From: Pigmentiphaga humi
GTDB taxonomy: Bacteria > Pseudomonadota > Gammaproteobacteria > Burkholderiales > Burkholderiaceae_B
Reading direction: 5' to 3'
DNA: 64,000 bases
NCBI RefSeq assembly: GCF_900606115.1
Contig: NZ_UWPJ01000036.1
Span: 54,212 to 118,211 of the forward strand
The translations under genes were made by a program, and so were the position numbers. The notes under the pieces were generated by a model, which did not search any database, was not told where the DNA came from, and saw only the letters and a list, made by a program, of their open reading frames with translations. Of the stretch, positions 29,246 to 44,018 are shown one piece after another (the stretch's first letter is position 1; every line of letters starts with the position of its first letter).

Positions 29246-29947
29246 ATGTTAGGTGTGGTCGTACGTAAAAAACCGGCGTTGCCCGAGGGCGCGGCGGAGA
29301 AGCTGGCGTCTCAGGGCGTGGCGACGGTGCATGAGGCGCAGGGCCGCAGCGTGGGGCTGATGCGCCCCTATATGCGCCCGATCTACGCCGGCGCCTCGAT
29401 CGCCGGTCCGGCGGTGACGGTGCTGGCGCAGCCTGGCGACAACTGGATGCTGCACGTGGCGGTCGAGCAGTGCTCGCCGGGCGACATTCTGGTGGTGGCC
29501 TGCACCACCGAAAACTCCGACGGCATGTTCGGCGACCTGCTCGCCACCTCGCTGAAGGCGCGCGGCGTACGCGGCCTGATCATCGATGCCGGCGTGCGCG
29601 ACGTCGCCACGCTCACCGCGATGGGATTCCCCGTCTGGTCCAAGGCCGTCAATGCCCGCGGCACGGTCAAGGCTACCATCGGCTCGGTCAACGTGCCCAT
29701 CGTCTGCGGCGGCGCGCTTGTCAACCCCGGCGACGCCATCGTGGCCGACGACGACGGCGTGGCCATCGTTCCTAACGCCCAGGTCGCCGCCACCATCCTG
29801 AAGGCCGAAAAGCGCGTTCAGGAAGAAGAAGGCAAGCGCGCCCGCCTGGCCTCCGGCGAACTCGGCCTGGACCTCTACAAGATGCGCCCCAAGCTGGAAG
29901 AAGCCGGCCTGCGCTACGTCGACTCGCTGGACGAACTGAACGGCTGA
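29246..29947 (+). CDS. RraA-family aldolase (4-hydroxy-4-methyl-2-oxoglutarate / 4-carboxy-4-hydroxy-2-oxoadipate type)
   Basis: A 233-residue class II aldolase of the LigK/GalC/HMG-aldolase group, splitting 4-carboxy-4-hydroxy-2-oxoadipate to pyruvate and oxaloacetate. The phosphate- and metal-binding motif is seen as [21 protein letters not shown] followed closely by RD. Next to a LigI-type lactonase, a role in protocatechuate or gallate 4,5-cleavage is likely. It is too long and too specific in context to be the RNase E regulator RraA. A separate promoter after the repeat is possible. Confidence 0.87.
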   Translation: MLGVVVRKKPALPEGAAEKLASQGVATVHEAQGRSVGLMRPYMRPIYAGASIAGPAVTVLAQPGDNWMLHVAVEQCSPGDILVVACTTENSDGMFGDLLATSLKARGVRGLIIDAGVRDVATLTAMGFPVWSKAVNARGTVKATIGSVNVPIVCGGALVNPGDAIVADDDGVAIVPNAQVAATILKAEKRVQEEEGKRARLASGELGLDLYKMRPKLEEAGLRYVDSLDELNG

Positions 29948-29984
29948 CCCCTCGGCCGCCAGGGAACTCTCCTGCAACGGATCA

Positions 29985-30004
29985 GGCCGCAGCCCGCTGC
30001 GGCC
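29985..30004. other. Perfect stem-loop between rraA-like and ligI-like genes
   Basis: GGCCGCAG and CTGCGGCC form a perfect 8-bp stem around a 4-base loop. No T-run follows, so it is not a standard terminator; it could stabilise the upstream mRNA or slow readthrough into the lactonase gene. Confidence 0.5.
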
Positions 30005-30027
30005 ATCCCGAACCAAATAGCTGAACC

Positions 30028-30903
30028 ATGAAAACCTGCGCTGCCCCCGATCCCAATCCCGTCAAGCCGCGCGAAGCGCTGCCCGCCGGCGCCTGCGACG
30101 CCCACTGCCACGTCTTCGGCCCCGCCGACCGCTTTCCCTACGCGCCCGACCGCAGCTACACGCCGCCGGATGCGCCGTTCGAGCGCCTGCGCCAGTTGCA
30201 TGACTGGCTGGGCCTGGACCGCGCCGTCATCGTGCAGGCCAGTTGCCACGGCGACGACAACACTGCGATGCTCGACGCCATTGCGCGCAGCGAGGGGCGC
30301 TACCTGGGCGTGGCCATCGTCAACGGTTCCGAAACCGACGAACAACTGGCCGACCTGAATGCCGCCGGCGTGCGCGCGGTGCGCTTCAATTTCGTCCAGC
30401 ATCTGGGCGGGGCGCCCGACCTGGACGTCTTCGACAAGACCATCGAGCGCCTCGGCGACCTCGGCTGGCATGTCGTGCTGCACCTGGACGCGCAGGACAT
30501 CGTCACCTACACCGACCGCATCAACCGCATCAAGGTGCCCTTCGTCATCGACCACATGGGCCGCGTGCAAGCGGCCAATGGCCTGGACCAGGAACCCTTC
30601 CGCGCCCTGCTGGAACTGATGAAGAACCCGCTGGCCTGGGTCAAGGTCTGCGGCGGCGAGCGCGTTTCGGTGGGCAAGCGCCCCTTCGCCGATGCCGCGC
30701 CGTTTGCCGCCCGCTTGATCGAAGCCGCGCCTGACCGGGTCCTGTGGGGCACCGACTGGCCCCATCCGAACATTTCCAAGGACATGCCCAACGACGGCGA
30801 ACTGGTCGACCTGATGCTGGACTTCTGCCCGGATCCCGCCCTGCGCCGCAAGCTGCTGGTCGAGAATCCCGAAAAGCTCTACGGCTTCAAGCCGCTGGCC
30901 TGA
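30028..30903 (+). CDS. 2-pyrone-4,6-dicarboxylate lactonase-like amidohydrolase
   Basis: A 291-residue metal-independent amidohydrolase related to LigI, which opens 2-pyrone-4,6-dicarboxylate to oxalomesaconate in protocatechuate 4,5-cleavage. The motifs are ACDAHCHVFGP at residues about 27-37, VIDHMGRVQ and LWGTDWPHPN. The order aldolase-lactonase agrees with lig clusters, but ligC and ligJ are missing here. A relation to other lactonases such as 4-sulfomuconolactonase cannot be excluded. Confidence 0.85.
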   Translation: MKTCAAPDPNPVKPREALPAGACDAHCHVFGPADRFPYAPDRSYTPPDAPFERLRQLHDWLGLDRAVIVQASCHGDDNTAMLDAIARSEGRYLGVAIVNGSETDEQLADLNAAGVRAVRFNFVQHLGGAPDLDVFDKTIERLGDLGWHVVLHLDAQDIVTYTDRINRIKVPFVIDHMGRVQAANGLDQEPFRALLELMKNPLAWVKVCGGERVSVGKRPFADAAPFAARLIEAAPDRVLWGTDWPHPNISKDMPNDGELVDLMLDFCPDPALRRKLLVENPEKLYGFKPLA

Positions 30904-31037
30904 TCCTCCCTATCCCGGGTTCGCCGGCGCATTCAGCAGCGTGTCGGCGAACGCGCCATAGGCGGCGGGGCTGCGGGGCGGCATACTAGAATTGCCGCGA
31001 TGCTCCTTTCTGGAGCCCCGCCCCTGGAGATGCAAGC

Positions 31038-31592
31038 ATGGATCTTCCCGCCGCCCCGCAGCATGGGGCGCAGCCCCCTCACCCATCGGCCCTGGCCGAT
31101 TCTCTTGCGGCCACAGGCGCGGTACGCGCCGCCCGGCCGGCCGACGTCGCGCCGGTACTGGCCATGATGCGCGGCCTGGCAGAGTACGAACACCTCACCC
31201 ACCTGTTCATCGCGCGGGAAGAAGACCTGCACGACGCGTTGTTCGGCCCTCGCCCCGCCGCCGAATGCCTGGTCGCCGAGGCGGCCGGAACGGTGGCCGG
31301 CTATGCCCTGTTCTTCCACAATTATTCGACTTTCCTGGGCCGCAAGGGCTTGTACCTGGAAGATCTTTACGTCCATCCGGACCGGCGCGGCCAAGGGCTG
31401 GGCAAGCGCCTGCTCAAGGCGCTGGCGGCGCTCGCCGTCGAGCGGCGCTGCGGCCGCTTCGAATGGAGCGTGCTCGACTGGAACCAGCCCGCCATCGATT
31501 TCTACCAATCCATGGGCGCCGAGGTCCTGCCCGACTGGCGCATCGTGCGCGTCACCGGCGCGGCGCTGGAAGGGTTGGCGCGCAAGCCCTAG
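31038..31592 (+). CDS. GNAT-family N-acetyltransferase
   Basis: A 184-residue protein with a disordered 30-residue head and one GNAT domain. The acetyl-CoA loop is DRRGQGLGKRLL, preceded by GLYLEDLYVHP, and W-NQPAIDFYQSMGAEVL is typical of the diamine/spermidine acetyltransferase-like branch. The substrate is unknown. It converges on the chemoreceptor gene with a 21-bp gap. Confidence 0.87.
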   Translation: MDLPAAPQHGAQPPHPSALADSLAATGAVRAARPADVAPVLAMMRGLAEYEHLTHLFIAREEDLHDALFGPRPAAECLVAEAAGTVAGYALFFHNYSTFLGRKGLYLEDLYVHPDRRGQGLGKRLLKALAALAVERRCGRFEWSVLDWNQPAIDFYQSMGAEVLPDWRIVRVTGAALEGLARKP

Positions 31593-31613
31593 TGTGCAGG
31601 CTCCGCGCCACGC

Positions 31614-33323
31614 TCAGACGTGGTAGCGCGCCACCATCCGATCCAGGCGCTCGGCCATCTCGCGCATTTCCTCGGCCGAGCGGGCGGTCTCGCCCATGGC
31701 CGCGGTAGTCGCTTCGACCATCTGGGCGATGCTCTCGACCTGCTGCGCGATCGACGTGCTGGCCGACGACTGCTCCTTGGTGGCGTGGGCCACTTCGCGC
31801 ACGCGCTCCAGCGAGGTATTGGCGCTGGAGCTGATCTCGCGCAGTGCGGCCGCGACTTCGTCGGCCAGGCTGGTTCCTTCAGCCACCATGGGCAGGATGT
31901 GCTCCATGGTGTCGGTGGACTCGGCCGTCTCGCGCTGGACGGCGCTGACCATTTCCTCGATTTCCACCGTGGCCGACGAGGTACGCTCGGCCAGCTTCCG
32001 GACTTCGTCGGCCACGACGCTGAAACCGCGGCCCTGCTCGCCGGCACGCGCCGCCTCGATGGCCGCATTGAGCGCCAGCAGGTTGGTCTGTCCGGCGATC
32101 TCCTTGATCGAAGCGGCAATCGAATTGATCTGCGTGGCGCGCGCCTGCAGGCCACGGATCTTGTGCGAAGCCTCGCCCACCGCGCCGGCGATCCGCTTCA
32201 TGCTCTCGGCAGCGCTCAACACCCGGACCTCGCCGTTGCGGCACTTGTCGGCCACGCCTTCGGAATTGTGCTGGGTCTGCGACGCCGCGTCGGAGATATG
32301 CGCCACCGATACGGTCAGTTCCTGCACGGCGGCCGCCATGGACGAAGTCGCATCGCTCTGCTGGACCGCCGCGGTCGAGACCTGGCCCACGGACTCGGCG
32401 ATGCGTCCTGCGTCGCGCTTCATGGTCGCGGCCTCTTCGCGCACCTTGGCGATGAGATTGCGCACCTCGCTCGACATCGCGGCCAGCCCGCCGATCAGGC
32501 TGGCGGGCTCCGCCGCCGGCAGTTGCTGCGTCAGGTCGCCCCTTGCGGCGCGCGCCATGATGTCGATGGCCATGCGGGGCTCGCCGCCTATCTGCCGGAT
32601 GACGCTGCGGGCGATCATCCCTCCGGCCAGCAGCAGCACGACGCCCAGCACCACCGTGGCCGCCAGGCCGTTGATGAGCTGCGTGCGCAGGATCTTGTCC
32701 AGGTCGTCCAGGTAGACGCCGGTGCCGATCGCCCACTGCCACGGAGCGAATTCCTTGTAGACGTTCACCTTGGGCGACAGCTCGGTCGCGCCGGGCCGCG
32801 GGAACATGATGTCGAGGAAGGCGTGGCCGCCGCCCGCGCGCATGGCGTCGAAACGCTCCCGCATGACCAGCGCCGGATCGCGCTTGTCGCCGGATCGGGC
32901 GATCGCGTTGGAGCCCTCCAGCGCCGGGTTGCCGCCATTCAGCACGGTGTTGCCCTGCGTGTCGGTCACGAAGATGTATTCGGAAGCGCCCTGGTTGCCG
33001 CCATAGCGGAAACCGCGCAGCGCCAGCCTGGCCGCCTCTTGCGCCTGCTGCTGCGTCATCGCGCCCGAGCGCTGCTGTTCGTAGAAATGATTGGCCACGC
33101 CCCAGGCCCCCTGGGCGACGGCAAGGACCTGCTCTCTCTTGGCCTCGAGCAGCAGCTGCCGCTCGCTGTAGATGCTCCAGGCCTTCACGGCCACCAGCAG
33201 CACGACGGCCAGCAGGACCAGCGCGGTCAGCTTGCCTTTCAGCGACGCCCGCGCCGCCACGGAAGGCGTGTTGCGCGCCCTCTCCCCGGCCGAAATCCGC
33301 GTATCTTGGATGACTGCACTCAT
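31614..33323 (-). CDS. Methyl-accepting chemotaxis protein with single Cache domain
   Basis: A 569-residue receptor: one N-terminal membrane segment ([21 protein letters not shown]), a periplasmic single Cache domain (about residues 60-185; [33 protein letters not shown]), a second membrane segment near residue 195, HAMP, and a signalling domain whose hairpin tip is [30 protein letters not shown] in sense (shown in parts: [16 protein letters not shown]). No CheR-tethering pentapeptide ends the protein. sCache receptors often bind small carboxylates. The start [11 protein letters not shown] is preferred to an ATG 42 bp upstream. It is an orphan receptor gene with no che genes nearby. Confidence 0.92.
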   Translation of the reverse strand: MSAVIQDTRISAGERARNTPSVAARASLKGKLTALVLLAVVLLVAVKAWSIYSERQLLLEAKREQVLAVAQGAWGVANHFYEQQRSGAMTQQQAQEAARLALRGFRYGGNQGASEYIFVTDTQGNTVLNGGNPALEGSNAIARSGDKRDPALVMRERFDAMRAGGGHAFLDIMFPRPGATELSPKVNVYKEFAPWQWAIGTGVYLDDLDKILRTQLINGLAATVVLGVVLLLAGGMIARSVIRQIGGEPRMAIDIMARAARGDLTQQLPAAEPASLIGGLAAMSSEVRNLIAKVREEAATMKRDAGRIAESVGQVSTAAVQQSDATSSMAAAVQELTVSVAHISDAASQTQHNSEGVADKCRNGEVRVLSAAESMKRIAGAVGEASHKIRGLQARATQINSIAASIKEIAGQTNLLALNAAIEAARAGEQGRGFSVVADEVRKLAERTSSATVEIEEMVSAVQRETAESTDTMEHILPMVAEGTSLADEVAAALREISSSANTSLERVREVAHATKEQSSASTSIAQQVESIAQMVEATTAAMGETARSAEEMREMAERLDRMVARYHV

Positions 33324-33497
33324 TCTCGGTCCCCTAACCGCCCCCCACCGCGCGCCTGTGCGCACGGCCGAAACGGAAAAATCATTCCGCCATTAACGGC
33401 AGGAAAGACCGAATCTGTATGCTGGATACCCTAGCGTCCCGCCCTTTTACAAAGCGGAGCGGACACAATAACAATGCCCCTACAGAGCGCGTTGAGT

Positions 33498-33580
33498 TTC
33501 ACCCAGGAAGCGGTGGATCCGGCTCCGCCGGTCCACCCGCTTCGCCCCCTGGGGGGCGCGCGTCAGCGCGTAGGGGGGGG
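33498..33580 (-). repeat. Dispersed triple-hairpin repeat, copy 4
   Basis: Read on the minus strand it starts 5 bases after the typA stop codon with a C-run, CCTACGCGCTGACGCGCG, a C/G-run hairpin, GGACCGGCGGAGCCGG and the tail CTTCCTGGGTGAAAC. It is of the ACGCGCTGACGCGC subtype, like the copy at 9261-9347. It may serve as the 3' end of the long rimP-typA transcript. Confidence 0.87.
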
Positions 33581-33585
33581 CCACC

Positions 33586-35402
<1,817 letters not shown>

Positions 35403-35406
<4 letters not shown>

Positions 35407-36353
35407 GTCGTTTCCTTGAATGAAATCAATCTGTCGGGCTGCAGCCAGCCGTCTTCGCAGCGTGCCGTACCCAGGAATTTTCCTTCCGGTCCGTATACCC
35501 GGACCTTGTCCGTCGGTGCGCCCGCAGCCTGCCCGCTGGCGCCGGCCGCCGCTGGCGCGGCTGCCGTCCATCTTTCCCTGCGGCCCTGCAGGAATCGCTG
35601 CGCCGCCGCCTCGTCCAGCTGCACGGCGGCCAGCTCGGGCAGCAGTGCATCGGCGGGCAACAGCGCGCCGGCCGGATCCGCCAGGGCCTCCAGGCGATCG
35701 AGCGTCCATGCCTCGGACAATGCGAAGCCCGCCGTCTGCGTGCGCCGCAGCCCCGTCAGGTGGGCGCCGCGGCCCAGCGCGCGGCCGATGTCCTGGGCCA
35801 GCGTGCGGATATAGGTGCCCTTGCTGCACGCCACGTCCAGCACCGCGGCGCCGGGCGTCATGGAAACCATCCGCAGGTCGTGGATCGTGACCTCGCGCGC
35901 CTCGCGCTCCAGCTCGATGCCTGCGCGCGCATACTCGTACAGCGGCTTGCCGTCGCGCTTGAGCGCCGAATACATGGGCGGCACCTGCGTGATCCTGCCC
36001 GCAAAGCGTGACAGCACGTCGCGCAGCTCAACCTCTTCCACCCGGCGGTCTGCCTGCTGTCCCGGAAAGCCTACCGGCAAGCCGGTCCGGTCGCCGCTAT
36101 CGGTTTCCTCGCCGAAAGCCAGCGTGGCCAGGTAGCGCTTGTCCGCGTGGAACATGGCGCCGGAAAACTTGGTGGCTTCGCCGAAGCACAGCACCATCAG
36201 GCCCGTCGCGAACGGATCCAGCGTTCCCGTATGGCCGGCCTTGCGCGCATCCAGGATGCGGCGCGCCCGTTGCAGCGCATGGTTGCTGGACAATCCTTCC
36301 GGCTTGTCCAGCAACAACACACCATCCAGCGCACGCCCGCGTCGGGAAGCCAT
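35403..36353 (-). CDS. truB: tRNA pseudouridine(55) synthase
   Basis: TruB makes the pseudouridine 55 of the T-loop in all tRNAs and acts as a tRNA chaperone. The 316-residue protein has the motif [13 protein letters not shown] with the catalytic Asp near residue 46, preceded by [15 protein letters not shown]. It sits between rbfA (33 bp upstream) and typA in the translation operon, as in many Proteobacteria. Confidence 0.96.
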
Positions 36354-36386
36354 CGCAATCGTCAGAGAAAAAAGACGCGGCGCGGC

Positions 36387-36851
36387 TTACGCGCGGTCGT
36401 CGTCGGGAGCGGAGGGCTCGGCGGGCGCGATGTCTTCGCGCTGGTCGGCCTCGGCCTCTACCTCGGCTTCCAGTCCGTCCGCCGTCATGCCGGGCGTGTT
36501 GGCCCGGGTGATGAGCTGGCTCATCTCGATACCGCGCGAGATCTGCTTGTCGTGCACGAAATGCAGCGTGGGCACCGTGTGGATGTGCAGACGCTTGAAC
36601 AACAGCGAATGCAGCCAGCCGGCCTTTTCGTTCAGCGCGGCCTCGGCCACGGCGGGATCGGCGCCCATGACGGTGAAATACACCTTGGCATGCGCGTAGT
36701 CCGCCGTCAGGTCCACGCCGCTGAGCGTGACCAGCCCCGCGCGGACCGTATCGACCTCGCGCTGGATCATTTCGGCCAGATCCTTCTGGATCTGGTCGGC
36801 GAGCCGCTGGTTGCGGCCGCCGGGGAGTTTTTTCTGCCTGTGACGACTCAT
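36387..36851 (-). CDS. rbfA: 30S ribosome-binding factor A
   Basis: RbfA helps 16S rRNA 5'-end maturation and cold adaptation. The 154-residue protein has the KH-like core ([43 protein letters not shown]) and an acidic tail of about 35 residues beyond the usual end ([19 protein letters not shown]). It lies 18 bp after infB in the operon. Confidence 0.95.
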   Translation of the reverse strand: MSRHRQKKLPGGRNQRLADQIQKDLAEMIQREVDTVRAGLVTLSGVDLTADYAHAKVYFTVMGADPAVAEAALNEKAGWLHSLLFKRLHIHTVPTLHFVHDKQISRGIEMSQLITRANTPGMTADGLEAEVEAEADQREDIAPAEPSAPDDDRA

Positions 36852-36869
36852 CTTGCTGCAACGCGCCCT

Positions 36870-39752
<2,883 letters not shown>

Positions 39753-39796
39753 GCGTTTCTCTTCCCCTTTGTGGCTGATCGACGGTATGGGCTGAC

Positions 39797-41278
39797 TCAA
39801 GCCTGCTCGAACCAGTGCGCGCGGGCGCGCACGATGAGCTGCTTGGCCTCTTCTTCATCGATGCCGGTCAATTCGATCAGTTCGTCGACGGACAGGTCCG
39901 CCAAGTCGTCACGCGTGGACACCTGGCCTTCCGCCAGCTTGGCGGCCAGCTCGGGCGTCACGCCTTCCAGGCTCAGCAGATCCTGCGCCGTCTCGACCCG
40001 TTCTTCCTGTGCGATCGCTTCCGTCAGCAAGGCATTGCGGGCGCGGTTGCGCAGTTCGTTGATCGTGTCTTCGTCGAAGGCCTCGATCTCGAGCAATTCC
40101 TGGATGGGCACGTAGGCGATCTCTTCCAGGCCGGTGAAGCCTTCCTCGATCAGGATGTCGGCCACTTCCTGGTCGACGTCCAGCTTCTGCATGAAGGTTT
40201 CGCGCAGGGCGTTGTGTTCCTGCTCCTGCTTGGCCTGGCTTTCCTCCGGCGTCATGATGTTGATCTGCCAGCCGGTCAGCTCGGCGGCCAGGCGCACGTT
40301 CTGCCCGGCCCGGCCGATCGCGATGGCGAGGTTGTCCTCATCGACCACGACGTCCATCGCGTGGCGGTCTTCATCGACCACGATGGATTGCACATTGGCC
40401 GGGGCCAGCGCGCCGATCACGAACTGCGCGGGATCCTCCGACCATAGCACGATATCGACCTGCTCGCCGCCCAGTTCGTTGCGCACGGCCTGCACACGCG
40501 AACCGCGCATGCCCACGCAGGTGCCGATGGGATCGATGCGGCGATCATGGGCGATCACGGCGATCTTGGCGCGCACGCCGGGATCGCGGGCCGCACCCTT
40601 CAACTCGAGCAGGCCCTGTTCGATCTCGGGCACTTCGTTCTCGAACAGCTGGGCGATGAACAGCGGCGTGGCGCGCGACAGGATGATCTGCTGGCCGCGC
40701 GCCTGGCGGTCGATGCCCTTCAGGTAGGCCCGGACGCGGTCGCCCACGCGCAGGTTTTCCTTCGGGATCATTTCCGAACGGGGCAGGCGCGCCTCGACCT
40801 TGCCGATCTCGATGATCGCGTCGCCCTTGTCCATGCGCTTGATGGTGCCGGACACGATGGATTCGCCACGCTCGAGGAAATCGTTCAGCAGCTGCTCGCG
40901 CTCGGCGTCGCGGATGCGCTGCAGAATGACCTGCTTGGCGGCCTGCGCGCCGATGCGGCCGAACTCGATGGGCTCGAGCGCCTCTTCGATGTATTCGCCC
41001 ACTTCGATATTGGGCACGACGTCGCGCGCCTCCGACAGCAGCGTCTGCTGGTCGGGCATCTGCAGCCCGGCCTCGTCGGGCACGACCAGCCAGCGGCGGA
41101 ACGCCTCGTGGTCGCCCGTGTCGCGGTCGATCGCCACACGGATCTCGACGTCTTCTTCTTTGTAGAGCTTCTTCATGGCGGAGGCCAGCGCGCTTTCCAG
41201 CGCACCGAACACCACGTCGCGCGTGACGTTCTTCTCACGCGCGAGTGCATCCACCAACAACAGAATCTCGCGGCTCAT
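39797..41278 (-). CDS. nusA: Transcription termination/antitermination factor NusA
   Basis: A 493-residue RNA-polymerase factor with N-terminal domain, S1 domain ([18 protein letters not shown]), KH1-KH2 ([29 protein letters not shown]) and two C-terminal helix-hairpin repeats ([33 protein letters not shown]). Its ATG overlaps the rimP stop by four bases. NusA acts on intrinsic terminators, so the terminator in this operon's own leader may give feedback control, as in E. coli. Confidence 0.97.
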   Translation of the reverse strand: MSREILLLVDALAREKNVTRDVVFGALESALASAMKKLYKEEDVEIRVAIDRDTGDHEAFRRWLVVPDEAGLQMPDQQTLLSEARDVVPNIEVGEYIEEALEPIEFGRIGAQAAKQVILQRIRDAEREQLLNDFLERGESIVSGTIKRMDKGDAIIEIGKVEARLPRSEMIPKENLRVGDRVRAYLKGIDRQARGQQIILSRATPLFIAQLFENEVPEIEQGLLELKGAARDPGVRAKIAVIAHDRRIDPIGTCVGMRGSRVQAVRNELGGEQVDIVLWSEDPAQFVIGALAPANVQSIVVDEDRHAMDVVVDEDNLAIAIGRAGQNVRLAAELTGWQINIMTPEESQAKQEQEHNALRETFMQKLDVDQEVADILIEEGFTGLEEIAYVPIQELLEIEAFDEDTINELRNRARNALLTEAIAQEERVETAQDLLSLEGVTPELAAKLAEGQVSTRDDLADLSVDELIELTGIDEEEAKQLIVRARAHWFEQA

Positions 41279-41775
41279 GGCTTTTTGCCCCTGAAATTCA
41301 GAACCGGATCCAGCTTGGCACGCTCGATTTCGTCGAGCGTGAACCGCAGCACCTGGATTTCGCCTTCTTTTGCTTCGAATTCGATACCGAACGCCTCGGG
41401 TTCGGCTCCCTTGTTTGCTTCATCGGCCGGCGCGTCCTCGAGGACGGTCAGCGTGCCGATGAAGACCTTGCGGCCCTCGAACGGCAGGCGCAGCTTGACT
41501 TGCGCGCGTTCGCCGGCGAACCGCTTGAAATCCCTCGCGGTACGCAGCGGGCGGTCGGTGCCGGGCGAACCGACCTCCAACCTGGCGTAATCGATGTTTT
41601 CGACCTCGTAGACCCGCGACAACTGCCGGGACACGGCTTCGCAATCCTCGATGCGCACGCCGCCTTCGCGATCTATCGTGACACGCAGCAGCCCCTGCCC
41701 GGCGCGTTCAACGTCGACCAGTTCAATCCCCAGGCCTGCCAGGGATTGTTCGCTAAGCTGGAAAAGATCTGCCAT
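41275..41775 (-). CDS. rimP: Ribosome maturation factor RimP
   Basis: RimP aids 30S assembly. The 166-residue protein starts [23 protein letters not shown] and has the family motifs [20 protein letters not shown] and [12 protein letters not shown]. It is the first gene of the rimP-nusA-infB-rbfA-truB-typA operon, about 385 nt downstream of the predicted transcription start. Confidence 0.96.
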   Translation of the reverse strand: MADLFQLSEQSLAGLGIELVDVERAGQGLLRVTIDREGGVRIEDCEAVSRQLSRVYEVENIDYARLEVGSPGTDRPLRTARDFKRFAGERAQVKLRLPFEGRKVFIGTLTVLEDAPADEANKGAEPEAFGIEFEAKEGEIQVLRFTLDEIERAKLDPVLNFRGKKP

Positions 41776-42165
41776 GCCTCGTTATGCGCCCTCGTTGAAT
41801 ACGGCATGCCCTGCATGCCGCCGCGTACCGGCCCGGTTCGGCCGATCCGGCGCGCTACCGGCGGCCGGTCCGCACGAACCGGAAAACCAAAAAAAAATGG
41901 GCTGCACGGCCCAGCCCATTTTGTCGCCCAGCTGCAACAACTTCGGTTGCTTGCCGCAGGCGCTCATCTGTTCTGTCATTGGAGGACCAACCTGGCAGAC
42001 GGACGCCGGACACAACACGCCAGCGACCGCACCCACCGAAGCCTCCCGCCTTCCACACAAAAGCCGCAAGGCGCGTGATGCTCATACCGCACACTGCCGG
42101 CCATCGCACAGCAGAGGGATTGCACACCGGCAATCCGCCCGCAAAACGCGGTGTCTAGCCAGTAG
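41776..42165 (-). promoter_or_regulatory. Long 5' leader of the rimP-nusA-infB operon
   Basis: About 385 nt separate the predicted transcription start from rimP. The leader contains the terminator hairpin at 41889-41922 and, upstream of it, a CCTCC stretch (minus strand) that could pair with Shine-Dalgarno-like sequence. Reading frames here lack a ribosome site and family resemblance. No metY-type tRNA is present, unlike in E. coli. Confidence 0.7.
41889..41922 (-). terminator. Intrinsic terminator in the rimP leader (candidate attenuator)
   Basis: On the minus strand AAAATGGGCTG pairs perfectly over 11 bp with CAGCCCATTTT around a 7-base loop, followed by an uninterrupted run of nine T. It lies between the predicted promoter (42166-42194) and the rimP start, so it must be read through for operon expression. 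No gene ends just upstream, which makes a simple gene-end terminator unlikely. Confidence 0.85.
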
Positions 42166-42194
42166 ATGATAAGGCAAAACGGCGCGCTCTTCAA
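42166..42194 (-). promoter_or_regulatory. Promoter of the rimP operon
   Basis: On the minus strand TTGAAG (42194-42189) and TATCAT (42171-42166) are spaced by exactly 17 bp, a good sigma-70 arrangement. Transcription would start near 42160, just beyond the 3' end of rluB. Confidence 0.65.
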
Positions 42195-42236
42195 GCCATA
42201 GCGGCAAAACGGTGCTACCGCACCGCCGCGCTCCGG

Positions 42237-44018
42237 TCAGCCTCGTGCCCGGCGAGCCCGCCCCGACGCAGCGCCCAGGAATCCCAGATGGGATTCGTGG
42301 GCCGATGCACTGCGCGGCTGGCGCTCGTCGCCGCCGCGGCCGCCGCTACGGGCAGGCTTGCCGCGGCCGGCCGGCTTGGCAGCCTGCCCCTGCCCTTGGC
42401 CCTGGCCCTGCTGCTGCCGGCCGCGCTGCTGGCTGCGGCCCGCAGCCGCCTCGCCGTCGGGCCGGCGGCCCTCGGCACGCCCCTTCTTCGCCCCACGCTT
42501 GGGCGCGCCGGCCTTGCCGCCCGGCTTGCCGCTGCCGCGTTCACCCGTGTGAGGATGGCCGTTGGGCAGCCCGCCGGCAAAACTCTGGCCCGTCCCGTAG
42601 GGATCGGAAGGAAAACTCTGGCTGCCGGCAGCCGCATTGGCAGTACGGCCACCCTGGACACGCCCTTTGCGGCCGATACGCGCGCCATGCATGCCGTTCT
42701 GTTCCAGCGTGCCGAAGCCCGGCGGCAGCGCCGCCTCGTGCGTCAGCGGCTGACTGCTGCGCCGGTTGCGCCGTCCCGTGCCGTCCTCCTCGTCATCGGC
42801 GCGGATCAGTCCGAGCTGTACCTGCAGCGCCGTCACCAGCGACTGGTCCAGCTCTTCCCAACGGCCGCGGCGCAGGCTGCGCGGCAGGGAAACGTCGCCG
42901 AAGCGCGTACGCAACAGGCGGCTCACCACGACCCCCTGCGATTCGAACATGCGCCGCACTTCGCGGTTGCGTCCTTCCTGCAGCGTGACCCGGTACCAGC
43001 GGTTGCTGCCATCGCCGCCCAGGTAATCCAGCGAACCGAAGGCGGCCATGCCGTCGTCGAGCTGCACGCCCTGCACCAGCACGGCGCGCTGCTCGTCGGT
43101 CATTTCGCCCAGCACGCGCACCGCATATTCCCGCTCCTGGCCATAGCGGGGATGCATCAGCCGGTTGGCCAGATCGCCCGAGGTCGTGAAGATCAGCAGG
43201 CCTTCCGTATTCAGGTCGAGCCGGCCGATCGAGATCCATTTGCCGTTCTTGATCTTGGGCAGGCGCGAGAACACCGTGGCGCGCCCCTCGGGATCGTCCT
43301 GGGTGACGATCTCGCCGGCGGGCTTGTGATAGAGCACGACCCGGGGCGGACGCGACGCATGACGGCGCTGCACCAGCTTGCCGTTCACGCGCACCTGGTC
43401 AGTGGAGGTGACGCGCTGGCCGATGTGGGCCGGCTCGCCGTTGACCGACACGCGGCCGGCAACGATCAACTCTTCCATTTCGCGCCGCGAGCCGATGCCT
43501 GCGTCGGCCAGCACCTTGTGCAGCTTGGGCATGACCGCATCGCTGGACAGGTACTTGCCCAGCCGACGCTTGAGGTCCGGCGCCTTGTCCAGAAAAGCCA
43601 GCGCCTGCTCGGCGTCCCTTTCGGCCGCCTTCTGCTCTTCCGGACTCAGTTCGGGCAACGCGGCCTCGTCGGCGCCGTACGGCGCGGCGTCGGGCGCCGC
43701 AGCCCGTTTCTTGCCGCCGCGGCGCGGCGCCGCTTTCTGCGCGGGTTTCTTGGCGGCCTTGGGATCGCGCGCGTTGCGGCGCGGCCTGGATTCGGCAGCC
43801 GGCGCAGGCTGTCCGCCTGCGGCGAGCCCGGTCTCGCCCGCAGCGCCGGCGCTTGCGGCCGGCTCGGCTGACTCCTCGGGCGAGCGGCGGCGGCGGAAAG
43901 GCGTGCGCAGGTTGCGCCGGCCCCGGGACTTCTCCTGCCCTCCCGCAGCCGCATCCTGCGGCGCGGACGGCGCTTCCGACCGCTCGGCGGAAGGCATGTC
44001 TTGCGTAGTGTCGTTCAT
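42237..44018 (-). CDS. rluB: 23S rRNA pseudouridine(2605) synthase with long basic tails
   Basis: RluB modifies U2605 of 23S rRNA. The 593-residue protein carries an S4 domain ([32 protein letters not shown] in sense; key parts [16 protein letters not shown]) near residues 163-210 and the catalytic [11 protein letters not shown] near residue 270. The core is about 260 residues; the N-terminal 150 and C-terminal 190 residues are low-complexity, rich in Lys, Arg, Gly, Pro, Ala and Gln ([13 protein letters not shown]). E. coli RluB is about 290 residues. RluE or RsuA-type specificity is less likely given the scpB neighbour. It overlaps scpB by ATGA. Confidence 0.92.
   Translation of the reverse strand: MNDTTQDMPSAERSEAPSAPQDAAAGGQEKSRGRRNLRTPFRRRRSPEESAEPAASAGAAGETGLAAGGQPAPAAESRPRRNARDPKAAKKPAQKAAPRRGGKKRAAAPDAAPYGADEAALPELSPEEQKAAERDAEQALAFLDKAPDLKRRLGKYLSSDAVMPKLHKVLADAGIGSRREMEELIVAGRVSVNGEPAHIGQRVTSTDQVRVNGKLVQRRHASRPPRVVLYHKPAGEIVTQDDPEGRATVFSRLPKIKNGKWISIGRLDLNTEGLLIFTTSGDLANRLMHPRYGQEREYAVRVLGEMTDEQRAVLVQGVQLDDGMAAFGSLDYLGGDGSNRWYRVTLQEGRNREVRRMFESQGVVVSRLLRTRFGDVSLPRSLRRGRWEELDQSLVTALQVQLGLIRADDEEDGTGRRNRRSSQPLTHEAALPPGFGTLEQNGMHGARIGRKGRVQGGRTANAAAGSQSFPSDPYGTGQSFAGGLPNGHPHTGERGSGKPGGKAGAPKRGAKKGRAEGRRPDGEAAAGRSQQRGRQQQGQGQGQGQAAKPAGRGKPARSGGRGGDERQPRSASAHESHLGFLGAASGRARRARG

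Noticed and set aside
29246..29947. RNase E inhibitor RraA
   Set aside because: The fold is the same, but the length of 233 residues and placement beside a LigI-type lactonase favour the aldolase branch of the family.
41782..42069. 95-codon frame in the rimP leader
   Set aside because: It runs through the terminator hairpin, lacks a ribosome site and matches no family I know; a leader peptide is possible but not supported.
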